In this document: in pieces, positions 14,197-22,137 of the stretch
Position numbering within the stretch: position 1 is the stretch's first letter
Layout of the letters: each line of letters begins with the position of its first letter
From: an uncultured Duncaniella sp.
GTDB taxonomy: Bacteria; Bacteroidota; Bacteroidia; Bacteroidales; Muribaculaceae
Direction: 5' to 3'
DNA: 27,285 bases
Assembly (NCBI GenBank): GCA_910587165.1
Contig: CAJUKP010000003.1
Coordinates: 1-27,285 of the forward strand
Translations under genes and position numbers: made by a program
Notes under the pieces: model-generated
Seen by the model: the letters and a program-made list of their open reading frames with translations, nothing else
Database searches by the model: none
Told to the model about the DNA's origin: nothing

Positions 14197-17100
14197 ATGA
14201 AAGTTTCGAAAGATTCTCGTCAGCTATCTGACGCCGCACCCCGTACACGGGGTCGGATCCTGGCGATGTGCGCTCTGGCGGTCGGCTCATTAGCCATGAG
14301 TTCAGACGTGCTCGCGACCGAAAGTCTCGGTCAGGCAGAAATTCCCGTCAGTCAGGCATCAGCACAAAACTCCTATATCAAAGGTACAGTCACCGACGAA
14401 AGCGGTGAGCCTATGGTGGGAGTCACAGTCATGGTAGATGGCAAATCGGGCGTCGGTACATCCACCGATATCGACGGTAATTTCTCGCTGAAAGTCACCC
14501 CCGGAACAAAACTCCTCTTCACCTATATCGGCTATGACAACCTCAAGGCCACAGCAGCCGAGGGAATGAAAGTGTCGATGAAATCAAGCTCGGTAGAGCT
14601 CGACGAAGTCGTGGCCATCGGCTACGGCACCATCAAGAAACGCGACCTCACCGGCGCCGTCTCCTCTGTCAAGGCCGAGGACATCGTGCGTACCCCGACA
14701 GGCAACGTGGTCGAGGCCATCCAGGGACAGGTGGCAGGTCTTGACATCACCCGTACCAACGGCGAAGCCGGCTCCGGTGTCAACATGACCCTCCGCGGCG
14801 TGCGCTCCATCAACGGCGACAACAACCCCCTCTTCATCATCGACGGCATGGAGGGCAACTACGAAGAGCTCAACCCCAACGACATCGCCTCGATCGAGGT
14901 GCTCAAAGGCGCATCATCCACAGCGATCTACGGTGCGGCCGGTGCCAACGGTGTTATCATCATTACAACCAAGAACCCGCAGAAGGATCATTTCTCCATC
15001 AACTTCGACGGCTACTACGGTTGGAACACCATCAGCGACTTCCCCGAGATGAACAGCGGTGAGCGCTATATCAACTTCCGCCGCGAGGCCCAGCGTGCAG
15101 CAGGTGTGTGCAACTCCCCCGCCGACGACGACAAACTCTTCCCCTCCAACTTCCAGAAATACATAGACGAAGGAAAATGGGTGAACTGGTTTGACGAGGC
15201 TTCACAGACAGGCCACACCCAGAGCTACAACCTCAACACCTCATACTCCAACGACCGCGTAGATGCCATGTTCTCACTCGGCTACTACGACATCCAGGGT
15301 CAGCTCAAGGGTGACCAGTACAAACGTTACTCCGCACGAACCAAACTCGACTTCAAGGCCAACCGCTACATCAAATACGGTCTCAGCCTATACGCCATGT
15401 ATGCCGACAACGACCGCCGCTCCAAGCGTATCTGGAACCGTATCCTCAATATGCCCCCGCTCGGTGACGTATATGATGAGAACGGCAACCCCACAAGCTA
15501 TCCCATCGAGGGTGACGGCAACATGAACCCCATAGCCGATACCAACGCCAAGATGTATGTGGGCAACCGCAAGACCCTCAGCGTCACCCCGCAGGCCTAT
15601 GTCGAGCTCACACCCCTCAAGGGACTCTCGTTCAAGTCGGTGCTCGGCGGCTACTTCCGCTCCACCAAGGAAGCCACCTACAACGGCACCAAATCATATC
15701 AGGCTCTTGAGAAAGGTCAGGTCGACGCAATAATCGACAACCACTTCGTCTACAACTACAAGTGGCAGAACATCATCACCTACGACTTCGACATCAAGCG
15801 CGACCACCGTTTCACCATCACCGGTGTGACCGAGTGGGCCAAGAACCGCATCGAGAAGACCAACTCCACAGCAAACGGATTTGACACCGACGCCTACGGC
15901 TACCACAACCTCGGCGCAGCCTCAGGCACCCCCTCGGTATCATCGTCGTTCATCCAGAACCAGAAGATGTCATACGCCTTCCGTGTCAACTACAGCTATA
16001 TGGGCCGCTACCTCGCAAGTGTCACTTCCCGCTGGGACGGTGCCTCGATTCTCGCCGCCGGACACAAGTGGGACGTATTCCCCGCTGCATCAATCGGATG
16101 GCGAATCAGCGACGAACCATTCATGCGTGACCTCCAGTGGCTCAACAACCTCAAGCTCCGCGCCGAATACGGTGTGACCGGCAACGCCGGCGCCTCGGAA
16201 TATGCCACTCTCGACTACTCGCGCAGCGGCATCATCGGCTTCCAGGACATAGGCCAGCCCTACAGCGGCTACCAGCTCTCGATCGCCAACACCAACCTTG
16301 GCTGGGAGAAATCATACAATTGGAATATCGGTCTTGACGCCGGATTCCTCAACGACCGCATCACATTCACTCTCGACTGGTACCGCACCGACACCAAGGA
16401 CCTCCTCTTCAAGAAGAACCTCCCCTACGCCAACGGTGGCTACGGCTCGTCACCCTTCAATATCTGGGCCAACGTAGGAGAGACACGCAACACCGGTGTC
16501 GAACTTGCCATCACAAGCCGCAACATCGTCAACCGCGACTTCCAGTGGACCACCACCCTCACATTCTCGACCAACAAGAATAAGGTTATCAAGACCACAA
16601 GCGAGGGCCCGCTCCAGTTCGAGGACTACTACCTCATCCCCGGCCAGCCCGTCCACACATACTACGGCTACAAATATGCCGGTATCTGGGGCACAGCCCA
16701 GGCCGACGAAGCTGCCAAATACGGTCAGAAACCCGGTCAGGTCCACATCGCCGAAAAGGGCGAGGCTGACTACAAGCTCAACACCGACGACTACTTCGTG
16801 CTCGGCAACGCCGATCCCAAATGGTCAGGCAGCCTTCTCAACAATTTCTACTACAAGAACTTCGACCTCAGTGTGCTTCTCATCGCCCGCTGGGACTGGA
16901 CCATCCCCTACGGCCTCACAGGCTGGTATCGCACCGACGGTCTCTCCCCCTCCCCCGCCATCTGCGACTACTGGACACCCGAGAACCAGAACGCCCGCTA
17001 CCCCCGTCCCGACGCAAGCATATCGAACGGCCAGGATCCCTATCAGCAGTGGGCCAACTACTTCGACGGCTCATACCTGAAGATCAAGAACATCACCTTC

Positions 17101-17292
17101 GGCTACTCACTGCCCAAGAACCTTCTCAAGAAGTTCGGAGTTGACAAGGCCCGCTTCTACTTCACCGCCTCCAACCCCTTCATCTTCACCAAGTGTGACT
17201 ATCTCAAGCACTACGACCCCGAGAAGGGTGGTGACGATGACGACGCTCCTCTCTCCAAGCAGTATGTATTCGGTGTAAACCTCACATTCTAA
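14197..17292 (+). CDS. susC: SusC/RagA-family TonB-dependent outer-membrane transporter
   Basis: A 1031-residue beta-barrel importer that works with a SusD lipoprotein to move oligosaccharides, or sometimes peptides, across the outer membrane using TonB energy. After a long hydrophilic start (about 20 residues) comes a signal segment (RILAMCALAVGSLAMSS). A CarboxypepD_reg-like domain follows at about 61-135 (IKGTVTDESGEPMVGVTV), then a TonB-box-like stretch (VELDEVVAIGYG), the plug with LTGAVSSV and MTLRGVRSINGDNNPLFIIDG, and the barrel to the terminal aromatic VFGVNLTF. Codon use is strongly biased towards C-ending codons, suggesting high expression. susD begins 21 nt later. The imported substrate is not deducible. 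Confidence 0.95.
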   Translation: MKVSKDSRQLSDAAPRTRGRILAMCALAVGSLAMSSDVLATESLGQAEIPVSQASAQNSYIKGTVTDESGEPMVGVTVMVDGKSGVGTSTDIDGNFSLKVTPGTKLLFTYIGYDNLKATAAEGMKVSMKSSSVELDEVVAIGYGTIKKRDLTGAVSSVKAEDIVRTPTGNVVEAIQGQVAGLDITRTNGEAGSGVNMTLRGVRSINGDNNPLFIIDGMEGNYEELNPNDIASIEVLKGASSTAIYGAAGANGVIIITTKNPQKDHFSINFDGYYGWNTISDFPEMNSGERYINFRREAQRAAGVCNSPADDDKLFPSNFQKYIDEGKWVNWFDEASQTGHTQSYNLNTSYSNDRVDAMFSLGYYDIQGQLKGDQYKRYSARTKLDFKANRYIKYGLSLYAMYADNDRRSKRIWNRILNMPPLGDVYDENGNPTSYPIEGDGNMNPIADTNAKMYVGNRKTLSVTPQAYVELTPLKGLSFKSVLGGYFRSTKEATYNGTKSYQALEKGQVDAIIDNHFVYNYKWQNIITYDFDIKRDHRFTITGVTEWAKNRIEKTNSTANGFDTDAYGYHNLGAASGTPSVSSSFIQNQKMSYAFRVNYSYMGRYLASVTSRWDGASILAAGHKWDVFPAASIGWRISDEPFMRDLQWLNNLKLRAEYGVTGNAGASEYATLDYSRSGIIGFQDIGQPYSGYQLSIANTNLGWEKSYNWNIGLDAGFLNDRITFTLDWYRTDTKDLLFKKNLPYANGGYGSSPFNIWANVGETRNTGVELAITSRNIVNRDFQWTTTLTFSTNKNKVIKTTSEGPLQFEDYYLIPGQPVHTYYGYKYAGIWGTAQADEAAKYGQKPGQVHIAEKGEADYKLNTDDYFVLGNADPKWSGSLLNNFYYKNFDLSVLLIARWDWTIPYGLTGWYRTDGLSPSPAICDYWTPENQNARYPRPDASISNGQDPYQQWANYFDGSYLKIKNITFGYSLPKNLLKKFGVDKARFYFTASNPFIFTKCDYLKHYDPEKGGDDDDAPLSKQYVFGVNLTF

Positions 17293-17313
17293 TCCCATTC
17301 AAAACCTCATCCG

Positions 17314-19122
17314 ATGAAAACATATAAATCACTATCGTATCTGGCGATAGCGGCTGCCATCATGGCAGGAACATCATCATGCAGCCTTGACGAGGAAAAC
17401 CTCTCAGGTGTCTCCACATCCCAGGAGTGGACCACTCCGAGCGGCTTTGAAAAGAAAATCAACGACTGCTACTTCGACCTCGTGCGCATCGTCTACGGCC
17501 AGGCCGAGGACACCTACGTGCTCAATGCCGAAGGCGGAACAGACATCTGGCAGGATGCCACTCCGGGCGGAACCAACGGCAACTGGAGCAAGATCCTCCG
17601 TTACGAAGGATCCTTCGACGGACTCTGCAATGAAGGCTACGTAGGTTTCTACGGAGTGCTCAGCGCCTGCAACGCCGCTATCTACTACGCCGACAAGGTG
17701 GAAGGTCTCACCGAGGACAAGAAGAACGCTCTCGTGGCCGAGGCCCACTTCCTGCGCGCCCACGCCCTCTACAATCTCGTGGAGGTATGGGGTGGAAAAT
17801 ACCTGCCCACCTCCGTCAACTCTTCTCCCGGCAGCTCACTTCCCTGCAGCAAGGTCAACGAATTCTACGATGTCATCATCAAGGATCTCGAGTTTGCCAA
17901 GACCTACCTCCCCGTCACCCAGGAGGTGCGTGGCCACGTCACCCGCGCTGCGGCATATCACCTCTATGCCAAAGCCTGCCTGACCTACTCCACCTATACC
18001 GACGGTCTGGGCTATGCGGATGCAATCTCGGCCGAAGAGAGCCGCCGTCTGCTCCAGGAAGCAAAAACCGCTGCCGACTTCCTCATCACCAATGCCTCAT
18101 CGCTCGGAGTGAAGCTCTACGATGATGTCAACGATGTGTTCGACGAGGCCAACAACAAGACCAACGAGGAAGCCCTCTTCGTGGTGACCCACTCGACCAT
18201 CCAGGCCTACAACCCCCGTGGCAACTACTACAACCGTTCCTGGAAACACACGGCAGCCTACAATGCCAACACAAGCGGCATCTATCTCGACGGACTCGTG
18301 GCAAGCTACGACACCGAAGTCAACGGATTCGCCACCCATAAGCTTGCCAAGTGCAACGCCTATATGGAGCCCTCCAAATATATGCTCGACCTCTATGTGG
18401 ACAAGGATATGAGATATGACGCATTCTTCAACGACGTCTACTATATCAACACCCCAACCACCGACGACAAGACCGCATATACATGGAGCAAGACCGACGC
18501 TGACCGCTACAATCTCGACGTGGCACGTGTGGGCAACCCCGCCTTCAACATCGCCATCGGCGACACTGCTGTCTATCTCTCACGCAAGACCCTCAGCCAG
18601 GCTGACCGCGAGAAGCGCCGCTATGCCTACGTGAACCTCTCGGACAACTATGCCGATCCCGAGAATCCCAAGAAGTTCTTCCCCAGCCTCAAGAAAGGTG
18701 ATTGCCCCTCGCTCTATGCCGGCAAGCCCAACAAGCCCTATTCTTCGGCCGACAACATCATCTACCGCCTCGGCGAGACCTACCTTCTCTCGGCTGAGAT
18801 CGAATGGCGTCTCGGCAATCCTTCCGCCGCCCGCATCAACGATCTGCGCAACCGTGCCTGCAAGGGTCATGACCACAGTCTCGACGTGACAGCCGGACAG
18901 ATCGACCAGGACTTCCTGCTCGACGAGTATGCCCGCGAGATGATCGGCGAATGGAACCGTTGGATGACACTCAAGCGCTTCCGTGCCTTCGAGTCACGTC
19001 TGGCCAAAGCCAACAAGCAGATCAAGAGCTTCGACAAGAACACCCACTACCTCCGTCCCATACCCACTTCCGAGCTCCTGCTCCTCGACAACGCTGCCGA
19101 GTATCAGAATCCCGGATATTGA
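17314..19122 (+). CDS. susD: SusD/RagB-family surface glycan-binding lipoprotein
   Basis: A 602-residue outer-membrane lipoprotein that forms the lid of the SusC transporter and binds its ligand. The lipobox GTSSC gives a lipidated Cys23, followed by SLDEENLSG. Family hallmarks are the N-terminal helix region (VAEAHFLRAHALYNLVEVWGG at about 140-160), the TPR-like helices, and the C-terminal IIYRLGETYLLSAEIEWRLG, with the ending RPIPTSELLLLDN..YQNPGY. It shares the C-ending codon bias of susC and lies 21 nt downstream of it. A terminator follows at 19179-19216. Ligand unknown. Confidence 0.95.
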   Translation: MKTYKSLSYLAIAAAIMAGTSSCSLDEENLSGVSTSQEWTTPSGFEKKINDCYFDLVRIVYGQAEDTYVLNAEGGTDIWQDATPGGTNGNWSKILRYEGSFDGLCNEGYVGFYGVLSACNAAIYYADKVEGLTEDKKNALVAEAHFLRAHALYNLVEVWGGKYLPTSVNSSPGSSLPCSKVNEFYDVIIKDLEFAKTYLPVTQEVRGHVTRAAAYHLYAKACLTYSTYTDGLGYADAISAEESRRLLQEAKTAADFLITNASSLGVKLYDDVNDVFDEANNKTNEEALFVVTHSTIQAYNPRGNYYNRSWKHTAAYNANTSGIYLDGLVASYDTEVNGFATHKLAKCNAYMEPSKYMLDLYVDKDMRYDAFFNDVYYINTPTTDDKTAYTWSKTDADRYNLDVARVGNPAFNIAIGDTAVYLSRKTLSQADREKRRYAYVNLSDNYADPENPKKFFPSLKKGDCPSLYAGKPNKPYSSADNIIYRLGETYLLSAEIEWRLGNPSAARINDLRNRACKGHDHSLDVTAGQIDQDFLLDEYAREMIGEWNRWMTLKRFRAFESRLAKANKQIKSFDKNTHYLRPIPTSELLLLDNAAEYQNPGY

Positions 19123-19178
19123 TCCAACAGACTTTAATCGCCTGTTTATCATAAAGTTATAAAACTTTTTTAGCATGA

Positions 19179-19216
19179 CAAAGCCCCGGCTTGTGTGAAA
19201 GCCGAGGCTTTGTTTT
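19179..19216 (+). terminator. Rho-independent terminator after susCD
   Basis: CAAAGCC and GGCTTTG enclose an inner CGGCTT/AAGCCG stem with one mismatch, loop GTGTGA, followed by TTTT. It sits between the convergent susD and GH97 genes. Confidence 0.85.
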
Positions 19217-19246
19217 ATGTTTTTCAGCAGGTTATGATCGGTCTGT

Positions 19247-21310
19247 CTACTTTATGATTGCGCTGAATCCTCCGGCCGGAGCCAAATGCACGCTCAATAC
19301 ATCTGATGCGTCAACAGTCTTGCACTCAGCTCGGTAATCCGAACCTTCACGGTCGGCATTGATACCATCCATAAAAAGTTGCGCCTGCTTATCGCCCGGG
19401 CTCAGGAACGACAGCGGTATATCAATGTCACGTGCGTCAGAGTTGGTCATGGCGGCCACATACCACACATTGCCCTTGCGACGAGCCAGAACGATATACT
19501 CCCCTACAGAGCCATCTATGGCCACCGTTTCATCAAATGTGGTCGGTATCTGTGATATGTGAGATGTTGTCTCCTGTTCCTTTATGTATTTCGACGGCGA
19601 ATCGGCAAGCATCTGCAGCGGAGCCTCAAATATAGTGTACATCGCCACCTGATGAGCCCTGGTCGACATAGACATAGGATGATCGTTTATAGCGCGAAAC
19701 ATCTCACGGGTCGCATTCTGCATGGCTCCGGGGGTATAATCCATCGGGCCGGTAAGCTGACGCAGATAAGGAGCTGTCACATCATAGCGTGGCATATTAT
19801 GCAATGGCATACCGTCTACTATCGGTTCCCACTTGCAATTTTCCAGACCCTTCACTCCTTCAAAGTTAAGGATATTGGGATATGCCCGCTGCATACCGCC
19901 CGGGCGCAAGCCATGCAGGTCTAATACCAGGCCATTGTCGGCAGCGATGCGCGCTATCTCATACGCCGACGATATGCAGTCCTGATCATCCCTGTCGAAA
20001 AAATCAATTTTGAATCCTGCCACGCCCATGTCAGCGTAGTGCTTGAATGCTCGGGCTGTGTACTCTGCATCTTGAGGCAATGGCCTGTACAGCGATTCGT
20101 CGTCAGCGTCAACCGCCGCATCCTCGACCATGCCGTACACTTTACCCTTGCTATCGCCTTCTGCCCTGATGCCGGCGGCATTGCGCCACGAAGCCCATAA
20201 TATCACTCCTACATTCTTGTCTTTGCCATATTTGATGATATGTTCGAGATCAATGTCAGGATTGAGATCCTCAAGCATTGACTCTTTGCCGCTCCACCCT
20301 TCGTCTATAATTATATATTCCAGGCCATTGGCAGCTGCAAAATCTATAAAATACAAATACGTGGCGGTATTCATGCCTGCCTTGAAGTCAACATTGGTGA
20401 GATTGGTAGTGTTCCACCAGTCCCATGCTACCTTTCCGGGTTTGATCCACGACACGTCATCCATGCGGCACTCCGGAGCCAACAGTTGCGCGATGTCATT
20501 GTTGAGCAATTCCTCATCTCCGTCCGACAGCAATACAACGCGCCAAGGCAGTTTTTGACCCGGCGAAATCGTGGCAATATATGGCATACGTGTCACAGGC
20601 ACAAGGTTAAGACGGTTGTGCCCGCCTATCCTTACGCTGTCAGGTACCGGAGCATATTCAGAAACCAGCGCATTACCCTCTCCCTTCTTCAGGAACATAC
20701 CAGGATAGTTGTCTATTCCGGCATCCATTATCACAGCTTTTTTCCCTTCAGGCAGGCACACCATCAGTGGCGATATAGCCAACGAATCAGGAAACATCCG
20801 TGACAGATTCTGTTCATCATAGTATGATTCAAACGAATAGCAATATCGTTCACCGCCCCTGTTGTCGTTGACATACGGCACATACGCCTTGTAGTCGTCA
20901 CCGAAGACAAATGCATTGGTCTCATCCTGCACTTTCAATGGTTTCTTGCCTCTGTACACAAATCTGTATGCCGCCGCATCGTCATACGCGCGGAATTCGA
21001 TCTCCCAGTCGCCCTGACGCAGTGTCATTTCATTGCAACGATCGCGCACCTCTGACTTCTTGTAGAACGGAGTGCTTATCATTTGGTCTATGCTTGCTGT
21101 CGTTTGTCGCGGTGTCGTCATTTTCAATCCGTCTATGCCGATTTCCGACGGCATAAGTACGTTTTTCCCATCGTGATCTACGCTCCATACCACATCGCCG
21201 TTGCAGTCTGCTGTGACAGTCAGATTTTTGTCAGGTGAGGACACTTGGTATACCTTGGCACTCGCATCCAATGTCGCCAGGCACAACAGGTACAGTAAAG
21301 TTTTTTTCAT
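19247..21310 (-). CDS. Glycoside hydrolase family 97, likely retaining type
   Basis: A 687-residue exported GH97 enzyme; members are alpha-glucosidases (inverting) or alpha-galactosidases (retaining). Signal peptide at 1-18. An N-terminal beta-sandwich (about 20-270) is followed by a TIM barrel starting around 280 (WIKPGKVAWDWWN), with EYIIIDEGWS near 331-340 and GVILWASW near 368-375. A C-terminal beta domain ends at GGFSAIIK. GFKIDFFDRDDQ places Asp436 where retaining members have the nucleophile; Glu484 in NFEGVKG is a candidate acid/base. This favours the retaining, alpha-galactosidase-like branch, but is inferred from remembered family patterns. It is convergent to susCD with its own promoter, and its codon use is visibly more AT-rich. 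Confidence 0.88.
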   Translation of the reverse strand: MKKTLLYLLCLATLDASAKVYQVSSPDKNLTVTADCNGDVVWSVDHDGKNVLMPSEIGIDGLKMTTPRQTTASIDQMISTPFYKKSEVRDRCNEMTLRQGDWEIEFRAYDDAAAYRFVYRGKKPLKVQDETNAFVFGDDYKAYVPYVNDNRGGERYCYSFESYYDEQNLSRMFPDSLAISPLMVCLPEGKKAVIMDAGIDNYPGMFLKKGEGNALVSEYAPVPDSVRIGGHNRLNLVPVTRMPYIATISPGQKLPWRVVLLSDGDEELLNNDIAQLLAPECRMDDVSWIKPGKVAWDWWNTTNLTNVDFKAGMNTATYLYFIDFAAANGLEYIIIDEGWSGKESMLEDLNPDIDLEHIIKYGKDKNVGVILWASWRNAAGIRAEGDSKGKVYGMVEDAAVDADDESLYRPLPQDAEYTARAFKHYADMGVAGFKIDFFDRDDQDCISSAYEIARIAADNGLVLDLHGLRPGGMQRAYPNILNFEGVKGLENCKWEPIVDGMPLHNMPRYDVTAPYLRQLTGPMDYTPGAMQNATREMFRAINDHPMSMSTRAHQVAMYTIFEAPLQMLADSPSKYIKEQETTSHISQIPTTFDETVAIDGSVGEYIVLARRKGNVWYVAAMTNSDARDIDIPLSFLSPGDKQAQLFMDGINADREGSDYRAECKTVDASDVLSVHLAPAGGFSAIIK

Positions 21311-21363
21311 GTTGATCTATTGATTTATTTTTAAGGCAGTACACCCATTATATTTTTATAATG

Positions 21364-21394
21364 CAAAAATATAAAATAAATAACTTGACCCCAA
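21364..21394 (-). promoter_or_regulatory. GH97 promoter
   Basis: On the minus strand TTG (21394-21392), a 20-nt spacer and TATTTTTG (21371-21364) match the consensus. The leader is about 50 nt. Confidence 0.6.
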
Positions 21395-21497
21395 CAATAT
21401 AGACGTCATTATCATATATTCATTATCATTGACTAAAATTGTATCATAATCTTGTTTCAGGCCACATCCTACAATGCAAATATTCAAAGATTTTTCG

Positions 21498-21505
21498 TAA
21501 TTTTG
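21498..21505 (+). promoter_or_regulatory. -7 box of the lipoprotein-xer operon
   Basis: TAATTTTG matches TAnnTTTG and ends 18 nt before the lipoprotein ATG. It overlaps the N-terminal extension of the longer in-frame ORF, which supports the shorter start at 21524. A -33 element is not clear. Confidence 0.5.
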
Positions 21506-21523
21506 CGACAAAATCAATCGAAC

Positions 21524-22105
21524 ATGAAAAAAATATTCCTCTTCATAATGACCGTGACGGTCACAGCATTGCTCGCAACCTCATGCGGAGGCAAAGACAG
21601 CAAGGAGACAGCAGCCGCTCCCGCGACAGTGGAGGAGCAGAACACACAGCTTGCCGAAGCGCTGTCGGCAGGCAATGTCAAGGCCGCATCAGCCATGGCC
21701 GACAGTATGTCGCTCTTCGTCGACGACTTCACCCCCGAACAGACCGTGCAGGTGCTCATGACATTTCTCACCGTCCACAACGAAGCCGCCGCGGCCAAAG
21801 ACCGTCGCCGCGACCTCGAAACCCTGAGGAAATATGTGGATGTCTACGACATAGCCCTCAGCGTCAACCCCAAAGACACCCGCGCCGCTTTCGAAAAGGC
21901 CAGACGCATCAATCCGGCTGTCGATTTCGACTCCTTAGCCACCTCCTTCCGTGAGAAACTCACGCAATACGATGCCATACACGACGGATCGCTCGTGACC
22001 GACGACCCTGCTCCGGCCGACTCGACGGCAAATGACACTGCCACTGTGACACACAACTCGGAGAATCCTGCCGATCTCCCCCTCGAACTCCGTCCCGCCG
22101 AATAA
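21524..22105 (+). CDS. Predicted lipoprotein of unknown function
   Basis: Encodes 193 residues from the ATG at 21524. The upstream ATG at 21452 would put the signal peptide inside the protein and lies before the promoter box. Lipobox LATSC gives lipidated Cys21, then a low-complexity linker (GGKDSKETAAAPATVEE). The middle is helical (about 40-150; NTQLAEALSAGNVKAASAMADS) and the C-terminus is a disordered Asp/Pro/Thr-rich tail. I know no domain for it. It starts a compact four-gene operon; the next gene begins after 32 nt. Confidence 0.75.
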   Translation: MKKIFLFIMTVTVTALLATSCGGKDSKETAAAPATVEEQNTQLAEALSAGNVKAASAMADSMSLFVDDFTPEQTVQVLMTFLTVHNEAAAAKDRRRDLETLRKYVDVYDIALSVNPKDTRAAFEKARRINPAVDFDSLATSFREKLTQYDAIHDGSLVTDDPAPADSTANDTATVTHNSENPADLPLELRPAE

Positions 22106-22137
22106 CCGGGCGCTAAAAGAAACACACTCTATCCGAT

